DNA of 64,000 nt from positions 4,960,001 to 5,024,000 of the forward strand of contig CM038920.1 in NCBI GenBank assembly GCA_021904315.1. The letters run 5' to 3'. This stretch comes from Sphagnum magellanicum (lineage: Eukaryota > Streptophyta > Sphagnopsida > Sphagnales > Sphagnaceae). The notes beneath the pieces were generated by a model. That model worked only from the letters and a program-made list of their open reading frames with translations. It did not search any database and was not told where the DNA came from. Position 1 is the stretch's first letter. The number at the start of each line of letters is the position of its first letter. The position numbers were made by a program, and so were the translations under genes. Of this stretch, positions 23,880 through 37,206 are shown in pieces.

Positions 23880-25910
23880 TTAGATTTTAAAATAATTCAA
23901 GTACATGGTTCACTAGATAATTAAATAATCATTTAATAAATAATTATTATATTTAAAATATAAATAATAAATTAAAACATCAAGTAAAATACTTTAATAT
24001 TTAATAAATTTGTAATATTTAAATAAATTACTTATCTAGTTATTCACAATTTGTCAATACATAACTCATAGAAAAATAAATAACTTAAATATTTTAAATA
24101 ATTTCCTTACTTTTTAAAATCTTGTCAAATTATAGATTATATGATTAACGTACAAATAATATAATTATTATACATAAAGATAAATATTATAAAAATATAT
24201 ATATTTTCAAATTAAAAATAATGAACTAATAATTTTTATTAAAAAATAAATTCCTCCACAAATTATTTATTTGAAAAATAATATTAAATTAATTACTGTA
24301 ATTATTATTTAATTACATTTATTATTGTAATTTTTTTATTAGTCTAGTATTTTTTTTTCCCGTTGGTAATTAATAATTACAAATACAATAACCTTCTGAA
24401 TATATATTAATATTTTAAAATTACTTTCATATTATCATAAAAATGTTTTAGCATAGATAAGTAATTAAATATTATTTTATTAAAAAATTTACTGTATAAT
24501 AATTCCTACAATTATAATGATTACAATAATTATTTTAACTACATTATAAATTTTCCAAAGTTTTAATTCAGATTTATAGTAAAAAATTGTGAATAATTAT
24601 GTTCAATTAGAAAATAATTATGAAATTACTATAACTAATTCTTATATGAAATAATTCCAATGATTTTAAAGTAACATAACATTAATTATAGTAATTGATT
24701 TATTTTACTGTAATAATATAAAAACTTATGTTGTAACAATAACTATTTAGTGTAACTTATAGTTAGTAAATATAATCATTTATAATTATTTATAAAAATG
24801 ATATATGATGAACAAGTAGTTACAAGAAATAAATATTCAAAATCTATGTAGTTCTGGTCATAACTTTAATTATTTTAATTAAATTATGATTATTTTATAA
24901 ACTTAAATAAGAACTAAATTTATAAATTATAAAATATAGATTATAATAATAAAGTTTAATTATAAATAAATTATTCAAGTATTGTAATTCTAACTTACAA
25001 GTAAATTAAATAATTACAATGATTTTATGTCATTATAAAATGTTCATTATTAATATAAAATTTTATGTTTCTATATTAATAAATCATAGTAAAGAAATAA
25101 ATAATGAGTAATACATACAATTATTTTAGTGTATCTTTGTTTTTAAATATAATAATTATAGCAACTTTCCTTATTATTTTAAGATTACTATAAAATTTTG
25201 AAATAAAAATCTTAACTATAGGACATAAATTTTCAATTAGGATACAAAAACTTATTATTAATATTAAAACATAAGTGTTATATACAATAATTTTTTTTCA
25301 TGATTTGGAACTATCAATTTAATTAATGTGATAATTTATGTTGTAATATTACTTATTCATTTTACATAAATAGTAATAAATAATAAGTAAAATAATTTAT
25401 TATAATTATTTTAAATTTTCATTAAAATTATTCAAAATTTTAATGACGTATTAATAATTATATATTGTAAGTACATAATTAAATATTCTAGTATACTAGA
25501 ATGTAATTCTTACAATTATAAAAATTAAATTAATTTAGTTAATTATAGTGGCAATATTTTAATTTTAAAAAATATAAAAAAATTAAAATTATGAATAATT
25601 AAGCTGAATTATAAATTAAGTGTATTTTATAATTCATGTACAAGTAAAGAAATTATTATGATTTTATAATTATTAATTAAAATAATTTTATTTTTATTAA
25701 AAATTTAAAAAGATTGAATAAAATAGTACATGTTGGAATATATTTAATTTATTTGAAATTATAAATAATTTAATGTAATGAAATTAGTAGAATTGCTATA
25801 ATCATATCAATGATTTTCATTACAATAAAAATAATATGAACATGAAGTTTAATCATAAATCAAATAATTATTATAATTGATGTATATAAACATATATTAA
25901 TTGCGACTAA
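23880..25910. other. extremely AT-rich island, no gene
   Basis: About 2 kb made almost entirely of A and T, rich in AATAATTAT and TTTAATTA stretches, with very few G or C. No open frame of note is found on either strand. The boundaries are sharp on both sides against ordinary intergenic sequence. Confidence 0.7.
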
Positions 25911-28900
25911 ACACCATTTTGCTTGCGACTAATGGGACTTTAGATGGTTATTTTTGGATGATAAATCCAACGGATATATAAATGTAAACTAATTTAGTTG
26001 CAAACTAGTTGCAAGTTAGTCGTAGGTGATTTGGTTGATGTTAACATGATGTTACATTAATTTTAAAGGTAAAAGTTTAATTGCGAAAACTAAATAGTTG
26101 CAAGTAGTTGTTAATATGTTGGTCACATATTGGCCTTTTTTCTTTTAATGCATTCATTTTAAGAATAATGTTAACATGTTGAACATCTTTTAACAAGGCA
26201 TTTTTTATGAAGGACGATGTGAATGATGAGGTGCCCAATGGAAGTCCCGAGATTTTAATTCCTTCTAGAGGGGTGTTAAATTGGGGTGGGGTTTCAAAAT
26301 CAAGTGACATGCCAGAGGGGGAACATGTCACATTTTTAAGGTTGGATAAAAAGACATTGCATGGAGTTCAATCTAGAAATGTTCATATGTAGATGACATA
26401 ATTGAGGGGAAGCTTATGATGTGAATGTCATTTGCAATGGATGAAAATAGATAAAAAGAGAAATGACTAGTTGTAAAACGTAATGCTTTAAAATGAGTTA
26501 AGGTGATAATGCCCTTACCATGTGATCATTTTGATGGGTACCCATGATAGATGGGATGATCGATTATGACATTGTCTTCACAATTATAGTGATTACAAAA
26601 TAGGGGAAACACAAATGCATAAAATGCATGAACAAAGGGGATTAGTTGAATTATGTCCCCACTTGTTGCACAAAGTTCTTGAAATATGGCCCTTGTTGAC
26701 ATGAATTGAAAGCATCTGCCATATTTAGTTGGAGAACAACTTAGTTGGGGTGAAGGCCGAAGGTGCACATGATGCCATAGATTATTGTTCCATATTCACC
26801 TTTGGTTGCTATTCCAAATTGTTACAAGGAAAAATGTGTCATAAAGGCATGACGAAATTAAAGGCATAAAACATGACTTGTGAGTTAATACAATGTTTCC
26901 CCCACAATAATATGATGAACTCCATCTAAGGGCTTGGTCATGGCTAAAAGGCAAGTTGCTTCAAGGACATGGGCAATTCAATGTGAAATGTGACCTTATG
27001 CAATATGAGAATAAATTTCAAACAATTATGAGAAGCCATGCATGAAAATTTTTGGGTGAAAATAGTCTTAGAGGTTTTGAAAAACCATTCTAAAATGACC
27101 ATTTACAAATAAATGTAACATGCATTGGAATGTTAACTTGGAGGAATTAAACCAAAGTTTGAGGTCCTAGTTTAGTTTATAGTTTTTGAGGAAAAACAAG
27201 AAGAAACTATCTAATTTAGGATGTAGAATGATGAAAATTGAGGTGGTGTCTAAGGATGTGGGTGCATGAAAAGATGGTGTTAAAATGTAAGTTGTTCGAA
27301 AATATTCCACTACACGTCCAAAAATTATACTATAGAAAAGGTGTTTATGAGTTGGACACATTGAGTTCAAACTTGTTGCTAAAACTTGGGTTCATAAAAA
27401 AAATTCTTCTTATAAGTTTTCCCAAACGCATGATAGAAATCATTCGAATCATATCTATGTTTTTTTATGCCCATTTGCTTTACTTTGAAAAGACAAAACA
27501 AGCTACCATTGGGGTAATAAGAGGAACAAATGCTAAGTTGTCACATCATAGGGGTCTTATGTTAGCTTATCTAATGGAAAATGAAATGCCATTTGTACAT
27601 CATGCCATAGAATGCCAAGGATGTGGTTATACAGTCAAAAATGACAAAAGTTTCAATGGAAGGACATGAGGACATCCAATGTCAAAACCTAAACCAAGGT
27701 TGATGCATGCAAGGTGGGAATAAAGGAAGGTATTGAACCATGATGGTTACATGGGTTTGGATTAGATGAATTGAATGTTTGATATAAACATTAATGATGG
27801 ACTAACCCTTGAAAGGTAAATTGACATCCACAAGTGGGGCAAAAGGCTATATGTGGAGATTGCAAACATATTGGGGAAATGGGGGTAGGTTGGGGGTTTG
27901 ATCATGAGCAATTATAGGGGCTGATAAAGTGGAAGGGGGAAAAGGTCCTACATGTGCATTATTTAAGGGGATTGAGAAAGTCTAAAATTAGGGCCCCAAA
28001 TTCACATGTAAGGTTAGGGGATGGTAATGGGAACTTGTGGTGGCATGTGAAAGTGCAAATGGGTGATGGGAATTATGAGATTCAATGAAACATGATGAAC
28101 TAAGAAACATCGGGTGTTTTATGCCCATGAGAAAAGAGGTTTATTAAGAACATGATTACAAATAGGTCCATTTTCTAAAAACTACTTACTTCTGCACAAC
28201 AATTTTCAATATGTAAAGCCAACAACACCAAACTAAGAAGATTAAAAAGGAAAAAGATAGAGAACCTCCTAGGGTTCCCTAATTAGGTCGTTATGCCAAT
28301 GCTAAACCTTAATTTTGCCATAGTCTTGGACAACATCATCACTACTCTATTGTGTTCAACACAACCTATACACTTTGATACCAAAATATTACATTCCTCA
28401 CTTTTTTTCCCCAATTCAAAATTAGCAATGCCCCACAAAAGTCTCTTCAAAACCCACTTTAGTGGTTTGGTCACCTTCATAAATTGGCTTTTTATGAAAA
28501 ACCCAATCCACTTCTTTGGTTATTTAAGGGTATATGCCACTATTGCAAGGGTCCTCATGTCTTACTTATGCTCATTCACTCAAAGCCCAAGCCAAGGCAA
28601 AACACTTTTTCTTTCATGCCTCTTTCCATTAAAAAAAGTTAAATACAAAGGTGAGCATCCACAAACACAACAAAAGGTCGTTGTCATCATGTTGGCCTTG
28701 TACAACTAAATATGATTTGAAGGTGCCAACGGCTTGTAAGGTTGGGTTTGTTGTTGGGTTTTAGAAACAAAAAACAAAAAGTCATTGTTGAACTACTATG
28801 GGAGCCCGAAGCATATCTAGCAAACTCTTTTCTACACAAGGGTTCTTCCCATGGACATCTCTTAGTCTATTTACTTTTGAAAACAAAGTATTTTTTTTAT

Positions 28901-30600
28901 CCCCTTCACACATTTTTCACACTTTTAATAGGATTGTGGCTTGATGCTTTGAACTAAAGCCATAGTTCTCCTTTGTCCTACCTTAACAAGCTCCAAATCA
29001 AACCCAAGATTCTTTAACTTCCTATGGTTATCATGTTTTTTTGGGTGAACTAGGGCAACATAACTTTTTTCCTAATTTGATTACTTACATCCCTAACCTT
29101 TAATCAAATTTGGTTGAAACCTCTTGTGAATGGTTGTTAGTGCGATTGTGTTTCAAAATTATCCTTGTATAAATTGTAAAATAAAAGCATGAGTCCAAAA
29201 TATTAAAGATGTTTTGAGATTCTCATGTGTTGTTTTTTTACAAGTTTAATCATTTTTTTTGGTAATGTATCCTTTCTATTTCAAAGTTCTTGAACTTTCT
29301 TATGTTCTTGAACTTCTCTCTATTTCAAGACCTTAACATATTATAAATTCAAGATCTTTTGATGGTTTTGAAGGAAATTTAGCTCGATGCCTCTCTTCCC
29401 ATCTCTTTAGGAGGTATTGGTTTCAACTTCACTATTGGCATTTCTTGATATGCATTCTTAGGGAGTTGGGCATTAATTGCTTCATCATTGGTCTTCTCAA
29501 CCTTGTTTTTTGTTTTGTTGGAAACATTGGTTCCCATCAGTTTTGGTATTTTCCCTTTCCAATAACAATTGAAAGTAACTCAAGACCTCTTGCCCCCTAG
29601 TGGGTGTCTTTCCTCCTTTGAACATTTCATCAACAAATAAAACAAACAAATTCAAGATTCTATTTCAAAATATATGCATTGCCATAGCCTCTCCAACGTT
29701 GTTTTTTGATGGGATGTTTAACATCCATTGAGTTCACATCCTTTCGTGCTTAGCCCCGAGCTCAAGCGCCTAGTTCATAATTTAACTGCTCCTATTGACG
29801 TGTCACCTATCATTAACAATCTTTTCCATCACCTTATGAATTTGATTCAGACTATCCCATCCCTTAGTCACAAGCCTCTTTCATTGTGTTTGCACTCATC
29901 CCATCCCATTGATCCTGCGGGTATCCATTTATTATGATGTTCATATGGTAATGAATGTATTAGGACACACAATGCCATTTGTGGCGTGTTTGCATCCATT
30001 GCAAAGAAAGTTGATTTCATGTGGTTTTGAAGTAATTGCACATTCTCTCTTGTCCACACTTCAAAAGTCTAAGGATGAAATCATTTGACATTGTCATTTC
30101 TAAGGATGAGGTCCAAACCCTTGTAAACATTGCCATCATAGATCCCATTCACATAGATCTTTTGGCCCATGCATCTTCTATGCATGGTTTCACAATATCA
30201 AAGGTAACCCAAACAAAGGAAAGGAGTTATCAAGATCACCTCTCAAAAACTCATTTCATTTTCTCCCCCATTTGATAGATGTCTTTAGCTATTTACATAA
30301 ATAAATTGATGTTTATTTTCAACTTTGTGCCAAACAATGTGTGAGGAATTACTAGCGTTGAAGGTCCTCCACTTTTGGTCCTAACCACTAACTTAAGACA
30401 AAGGATTTCAATTATGTTGCAAAGGTTGAAGGCCTTTGCTATCCTAACCCTAAGTTGAGTAGTAGTTGTGGGGTTGGGTACCTCTTGACTTCCATCACTT
30501 GAGAATCCTTCGCCCATTACCACCTCCAATATCTTATTTGTTGGTGGTAGGTGAAGGATCAAAAATGTCTTCTACCTTTGCTTTTATCATGCTTGATGAT
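25911..30600. other. intergenic, short unassigned frames only
   Basis: Open stretches of 143 codons (27,238-27,669, plus) and 138 codons (28,293-28,709, plus) occur, but neither shows a motif, a splice context or a start context that supports a gene. The region reads like decayed transposon DNA. No RNA gene was recognised. Confidence 0.4.
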
Positions 30601-30609
30601 GGAAATCCT

Positions 30610-30630
30610 CCCCCCCCCCCCCCCCCCCCC
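30610..30630. repeat. homopolymer of 21 C
   Basis: An uninterrupted run of 21 cytosines, followed by AAATACTT. Such runs can form i-motif/G-quadruplex structures, and their length is often unreliable in assemblies. Confidence 0.9.
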
Positions 30631-30917
30631 AAATACTTGTGTTAGATTGTGAACCATGGCAAAACTTATTCTTGAGCTGTTTACTGAGCCTTGACATTAT
30701 TTTGACTCCTCTTGTTTCCCTCCCTGCTGTATCCCCCTTCCTCTCCCCCCATCCTTTTTTCCTTGGAATAAAGTATTTGCAGGTTCTGATCAATTATATA
30801 CTAATCAACAATTTAAATTTGGAGGGGCCATGACCCCGGCACTCAAGTATGAAAACCACACCTAAAGTTAATAAAAAGAAAAACCTATTCGTTTTTATAT
30901 GAAGGAAGACTCCTCTT

Positions 30918-31118
30918 TATATGGAAGAAGTTGCTCTAGTAACTTTCCAGACGAAGGTTGGGTAGTTGTTTCTAATCTAAATGATATATGGAAGAAGTTG
31001 CTCTAGTAACTTTCCAAACGAAGGTTGGGTAGTTGTTTCTAATCTAAATGATACATGGAAGAAGTTGCTGTTGTAACTTCCCAAACGAAGGTTGGGTAGT
31101 TGTTTGTAATCTAAATGT
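30918..31118. repeat. 67-bp tandem triplication
   Basis: Three head-to-tail copies of a 67-bp unit start at 30,918, 30,985 and 31,052. Each begins TATATGGAAGAAGTTGC (TACATGG in the third) and contains CGAAGGTTGGGTAGTTGTTT. The first two are nearly identical. The third has several substitutions, so it is probably the oldest copy. No long open frame crosses it. Confidence 0.9.
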
Positions 31119-33499
31119 TACATGTTCGCAGACTAGGTAGCGTTGATTGGTTGTGGGATTTGGGCCAGTTCTTCTTATACACTAATTTTGGGTCCTGTTC
31201 TCAATTTCCTTGATTGTAGGTCCTAAACTTTAGGAAAACCAGAACTAGACTTTGAACGAGCCTCTTGCTGGAACCGGAACTGAACCTTGTAACCAGGTTC
31301 CTGCTGAAGTCCAAGCCCAGTTACAAATCTTTTGTTTTTGGTAGAGATTCAAATTCAAATACTACTTAGGGTTTGCTTCTTAAGCATCCAATGGAGTAGC
31401 TCCACCAGCAGCCAATGTAATGGCCTGCACTCATTTTTCAGGTTTGTGACCGAGGAACTAAAAAAATTACACATTCTGTTGGATTTGATAAATATTACTA
31501 GAGGCTTAATTTAATTAGAGAGTATAATACCTCATATTTCATGCTTTTGGTGGGGACTAGGAAATAATTAACACATATGTTGAATGTGATAAATATTTAC
31601 TAGAGGCTCATCATGTAGGGGGGTATGTGTAGAGATGCTCTTCCTTATTGCACGGACAAAAACCCCTTGTGGTTGGGGTTCAACTCTGATTGGGGAGATA
31701 ACATATTGGGGTTTTGGGACAATACTTTTGGATATCATTTGGGACACATGTTTAGTTTTATGTTTACAAGTGAAACTTGATGGATTTTTTAAAAAGTATG
31801 CCACCAAAATTCATATACCAATTGAACAGATGTCACAAATATTGTGAAATTCCTTGCCTAAACATGTGATAAATCACATTACCAAATCATTTCTACAATA
31901 ATGAAAAATTATTGTAGAAAGTTGCATGATACTACATTACATGAACGGTACTTACCACAAAGTTTGGCCTACCACATAGTACTAGTGTTTCTATTTGGGC
32001 CAAAATTTTGCCATTTGCCATAATATTTGAAAAAGAAGAAGAAGAAGTGTAATTTTGTCCAGTGTAATTTTTTTCCAACAAAAATTCATCATTTTTGAAA
32101 AATATAAATATTTGAAAAAGACCCACAACACATACATTGAGGTCAGCAAGTCTCTACCCATGGTGAGTCTATGGATGTGGGAGACGAATGTCAGTTCTCA
32201 AAAAAAGAAAAAGAAAAAGGTAGGGAGGGGGCAGGGGTCCCATAGCTCCATTCGAAACTTTCGAAACTTTGACAACTAAGAATAATTATGCATGGTACAT
32301 AGTTAATATGGAAATTGCTTTGATAACTTGGAGGCAGGGCTATTGGATGTCTACCTTGAGGATGTAAGGTTCAATTCTAGCTTGGGTACCCTAAGATTTA
32401 TTTTTTCTTTATACCTAATACCTGGACCTTCCAAAAAAAGGCCTTCAAGAACCAGACTTAAACCTGACTCAAACCATGACCGAACTCAAGAACCTGGTTC
32501 ATGTCCTGGGGTGAGTCTTACCCCACCTAAAACTGTTAGGCAGAATCTCAAGAACCAGACTCAAACCTGACCGAAAACCCAAAAGCGGCCAATTTAGGTG
32601 GGAAACTGAAACATTGGCAAACACCTCATTTTACAATTCCAAATCACAACCATATTTAACCTAAACTCAACTCAACTTTTTCAACACTCAGCTCCAATTA
32701 TGACTAAACCCTGGCAAACTCCATGAACTCAGATTTGATTTTAGACATCACAACCTTAGATAAGAAAAAGGGGGGGAGAGAGGGAGGGAGGGAAGGTTAA
32801 TCCAAGGTTCACCAAATCGCCATTTAGACTTTATGCATTTTAAAGTATTGCTCATCAGAATACAAAAAAGGATCCCTTCTTTCTATTCTTCCCTCGAACA
32901 CATGAAGAATGCAAAAAAATCAAGGATGCTGTAGGATCCATCTAGGGTTTAGGGTGGAAGGTTTAGGTGAAAAGCAAAGGCTGACCCACATCATGGGTCT
33001 GTCATCAATCTGGCCATTTGCCACATGGCATATGTCATTTGCGGGCAGGATCACGAACCCTCGGTGCCCATCCCACTTGTGTATGTTTTTTGTTTTAAAA
33101 AAAATAAAAGTAAGCCCTTAATTAAGGCAAAATCCACAAGAGTGGTCTTTTCCAAAGTCCTCAAAGTGCTGGCGCTGGTCGAATATAGTCCCGAAAGTGG
33201 GCCAATTGTGACCTTCGACAATCGCGGGCCACCCGCGCCACTAGAGCCCCTTCCTGTTCCTCCCTTTGTCGCAGTGTTTTGCCGTACCACACGTGCACAC
33301 ATACGCAGCGACAAACACGTCCACTGCGCGGATGGCGAAGCAGCGATCGCAGGAGGGTCGCGATGGAGTCGCAGCGATCTGCTAAAGAGAAGCGTCAGCT
33401 CCTTGTGATCGCGGAGAGCTAAAATTTGGCAAGAGATTTGTGAGATTTGGGGGTGCAGGGAGTGAGGTTGTGTGTGTCCTCTGTGTGTGGGGGAAGAGA
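31119..33499. other. intergenic and promoter region of lipoamide dehydrogenase
   Basis: No gene recognised. Contains two copies of TCAAGAACCAGACTYAAACC (32,445 and 32,548). From about 33,120 the DNA turns GC-rich (CGCGGGCCACCCGCGCC, then GTCGCAGCGATC), which marks the proximal promoter and 5' UTR of the plus-strand gene that starts at 33,500. I saw no convincing TATA box. Confidence 0.5.
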
Positions 33500-35387
33500 A
33501 TGGCTCTCAGGGGCAATTCCCGCAAGCTCCTGCAGCGAGTAGTAACTCAGCGATGGGATTTGTGGGCAGTGGCAGGAGGGCGGATCCAACAGCAGCGGTC
33601 ATACGCGGCTGACGCCGATTCGGATATGGATGTGGTGATTATCGGAGGTGGACCGGGAGGTTATTATGCCGCTATCAAGGCTGGGCAGATGGGCTTCAAG
33701 ACTACTTGCATCGAGAAGCGTGGAACTTTGGGTGGGACTTGCCTAAATGTCGGCTGCATACCTTCCAAGGTCGATTCCAACTGGATGATGCAGGATGCAA
33801 ATTTTTGTGTGAAAAAAAATTCACTAGGGAAAGGAAAAGGGGCACCTTTGATCCCAACCTTCTTCGATCTACCGTAGAACTGACTGTCTGTCTGTCTGAC
33901 TTTGTAGTTGTGGTGCGGAGGATTGTTTTGCTTCTCTCGTTGGAGATCACTGTCTTCAGGTGCTAGATGATTTTTTGTTTCGCACTGAATGCAACATGGG
34001 GATTGCTAGGTAGGTAGTAGAGAGAGCAGAATTGGTTGCGGGATTGGGCTATTGTTATTACATGGCCGTGTTTTTCCGAAGGTTTGGTTCCCAACTCTCT
34101 TCTTAAGCTCTTTGATTCTCATGCTTCTTGCAGGCGTTGCTTCACTCATCGCATATATTCCATGGGGCACAACACAATTTCGCCGCACATGGAGTCAAGT
34201 TTGGGAGTGTAGAAGTGGACCTACCAGCGATGATGAAGCAGAAGGATGTAGCAGTTTACGGACTGACAAAAGGAGTGGAGCATCTGTTCAAGAAGTACAA
34301 GGTGACATACGTCAAGGGGACGGGGAAACTCGTTAGTCCGAATGAAGTCGAGGTGGAGTTGAACGACGGAGGAGGCACACAGAAGGTGAAGGGAAAGCAC
34401 ATCATCATTGCCACTGGCTCCGAGGTCAAGTCTCTGCCTGGAATCACCATCGATGAGAAGAGAATTGTGTCGTCCACTGGTGCTCTCTCTCTCAAAGAAG
34501 TGCCCAAGAAGCTGGTGGTGGTGGGAGCAGGCTACATAGGATTGGAGCTGGGTTCTGTGTGGGGAAGGCTTGGTTCCCAGGTTACGGTGGTGGAGTTTGG
34601 TGATGCAATTGTGCCGTCAATGGATGCAGAGATCAGGAAATCGTTCCAGCGATCGCTGGAGAAGCAAAAGATGAAGTTTATGTTGAAGACAAAAGTTGTG
34701 AAAGTGGAGGAAAAGGCGGATGGCTTGAATCTATCATTAGAGGCTTCAGGAGGTGGATCACCGAGCACACTAGATGCTGATATTGTCTTAGTATCTGCAG
34801 GGCGAATTGCCAACACCAAAGGACTAGGTTTGGATGCAGTGGGAGTGAAGCTTGACAAATTTGGGAGGGTGGAAGTTGATAATCGTTTCCAGACAAATGT
34901 TCCTGGAGTGTATGCAATTGGTGATGTGATTCCAGGACCAATGCTTGCACACAAGGCAGAGGAAGATGGATTTGTGTGTATTGAGCTTCTTGCTGGTAAG
35001 GCTGGACATGTGAATTATGAAACAGTTCCTGGTGTCGTGTATACACACCCAGAGGTTGCTAGTGTTGGGAAGACAGAGGAACAGGTGAAGGCATCTGGTG
35101 TTGCATACAAGGTTGGTAAGTTTCCTTATATTGCCAACAGCCGTGCTCGCAGCATTGATGATGCAGATGGCATGGTGAAAATCATTGCTGACAAAGAAAC
35201 TGACAAGATTCTTGGAGTGCACATCATGGGACCAAGTGCTGGTGAGGTGATCCATGAGGCATGTCTGGCTATGGAGTATGGTGCCAGCAGTGAGGATATT
35301 GCTCGCACTTCTCATAGCCATCCGACCTTGAGTGAGGCTCTTAAGGAGGCAGCAATGGCCACCTATGACAAGCCGATCCACTTCTAA
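33500..35387 (+). CDS. mtLPD: dihydrolipoamide dehydrogenase, mitochondrial (E3)
   Basis: Re-oxidises dihydrolipoamide with NAD+ as the E3 part of the pyruvate, 2-oxoglutarate and branched-chain dehydrogenases and as the L-protein of glycine decarboxylase in the mitochondrial matrix. Exons are 33,500-33,769 and 34,134-35,387, joined by a phase-0 GT-AG intron, giving 507 aa, the usual length for plant mitochondrial forms. Residues 1 to about 40 are Arg/Gln-rich without acidic residues up to AADADSD, a typical matrix presequence. The FAD site GGGPGG is at 49-54, the redox disulfide C81-LNVG-C86, the NAD site GAGYIG at 221-226, and the His-Glu dyad H486-PTLS-E491 near the C-terminus. The intron falls right after the CIPSK segment. 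The first Met in good context was taken as start. Absence of chloroplast-type features makes the plastid isoform unlikely. All key residues are intact. Confidence 0.96.
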
Positions 35388-37206
35388 TTTCTCACCTGAT
35401 CCACTGCTGAGAAGCATCTACGAGCTCGTTTTGTGAAGAAAGATCTCAACAAGGTGGTCATATGACATTGAAGGAGCTGGTTCTTGCCTTCTCAGGCTAA
35501 CATCTGTAGCTTTGTTTGTCTCAGGTCTTAGTGTAATTATGAGGTTGTGCAAGCCTGCAATTGGATCCTACCCAAAATTATTCGATCTGCCGATTGTGTC
35601 AATCTTACCAATAATTTGTACTTAAAACTTTGTAACAATAATGGTGATGGGATCGACTGCAGCAGTTTCACAAAACTTCTGTCAAAAGTCTTACCTTAAA
35701 ATCAATGTATCATATTGGCCCAGAGATCATGATAACAAGCATCAGGAATATGGGAGTTGAGGTTGCTCACAAACAGTTTTTTTCCTCTCACTGCAAAAGC
35801 AGGCATCTGATTCAATGGAAGCTCCTTTTGTAGTCAATAGATATGCTGAAACAAAGATGGCTTTAAGAAGGTTTCTTGTCATTGTGTCAGATCATGGGGG
35901 AAGGTTCAACAGACTTTTTTTTCCTCTTGAATGCATTGATTTTTGCTTGCAAATTCTTGCACATTTACATGATTGCTGGTGTTTTGCTGTGGCTGCTGCC
36001 TAATGTTTGAAGTCACTGATCTATTGCTTTTCTAAAATGGCTGATGACACAGGGCAGTTTTATGTCACCATGATTGCTTGCAAGAAATAGATGGGTGCTT
36101 TTTTGCTCAGTTGATACAAGACTGAGTACCAAGTCAGTTTTACAATAAGTGAGCTCTGTGAGTAAGCTCACAGAACTGAATAAAGCTGTGTTCTCTTCTT
36201 TTTCTCCCTCTGGCAATCTCAGATAGTGCAACAAGATCAAACCAGCTTAGAAGGAAATGGTGTGAGTAATGGCAGTTACTGCGATTAATGAAACTGATGG
36301 TTCCAATATGCCACAAATAGGACAAGGTTATGACTTCAGATTTGGACCAGAGAACTTCCAGCTAGGGCTGCTCTCAGTTGAGCTCAATATTGCCCAGTTT
36401 TGAGATTTCCATACCTGATTTAATCAATTGACTACGAGCTAGAAGGTGGGCAAATGTACAGAGAATGAAAGCTGCAAAGCAGGGAATAGGCTACCAAGAA
36501 CTCATTTGTTCTTGGAGTTGTCAAATATCCTACAGTTTTTGTTGCCCATCATTGCTATGACGAGAAGAATATCAGCAAAAAAACAACACAATGGTTGGTA
36601 TGTGACAGACTGCAAGTACAAATGTCTCTAGTCATTACAATTGCGCTGAATGTTGACTGAGGTGTGTTGTGCTGCCCCTCCACAAGCCTTTTATTTCATA
36701 TCAAATGCTCTACTGGATACTTCATAAGACAACCTTCACGGCCACCTCCAACCTTCAGGGGTGTTCCCCCAATCAACCACTAGCTTGGCATCTTGTTGAT
36801 ACAAGTGCAGGAATCAGTGTTTCATACACCCTATTGAATAAAAAGGTAAAACTCAATGGCAAAAGCTCTTGGTACAAGAGCACTTGAATCATGACAGTAA
36901 GCTACTTTACAATTAAGAAAAGACACTGAACAAGAAGACAAAATCACCTGCATGAAACTACTAACTAGCACCTGTCCCTGACTCCATTATCTCAAGCCTT
37001 AAGATGACCAACCAACTGACCCATTTGGGAGCTGTGGTGGCAGTCTTTGGTTTTATTCCCGAGGTAATGATGCCCATTAAAATTGACCTAAGAGGGATGG
37101 CTTTACCCTTGGTTATGATGCCCCCCAGCACAACACATTTCCATGGACCAGCAGTGTGGGCTTTTAGGAAATGATGCTGTTTCCAGTGACTAGCAGTGTG
37201 GTGTTT
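35388..37206. other. intergenic between convergent genes (3' UTRs)
   Basis: The plus-strand dehydrogenase and the minus-strand kinase converge here, so both 3' UTRs should lie in this stretch. No further coding frame is recognised. No canonical AATAAA stands out just after 35,387. Confidence 0.5.

Noticed and set aside
27238..27669. 143-codon plus-strand frame with a CQGCGY segment
   Set aside because: No recognised family, no splice or promoter context, and a single Cys pair is too weak for a zinc-finger call.
30918..31118. CRISPR-like array
   Set aside because: Head-to-tail repeats without unique spacers, in a plant genome.
32330..32400. tRNA-like GGTTCAATTC arm
   Set aside because: A T-arm-like string is present, but no acceptor stem or anticodon arm could be paired around it.
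34532..35417. Long minus-strand frames opposite the dehydrogenase
   Set aside because: Shadow frames of a well-conserved plus-strand gene.
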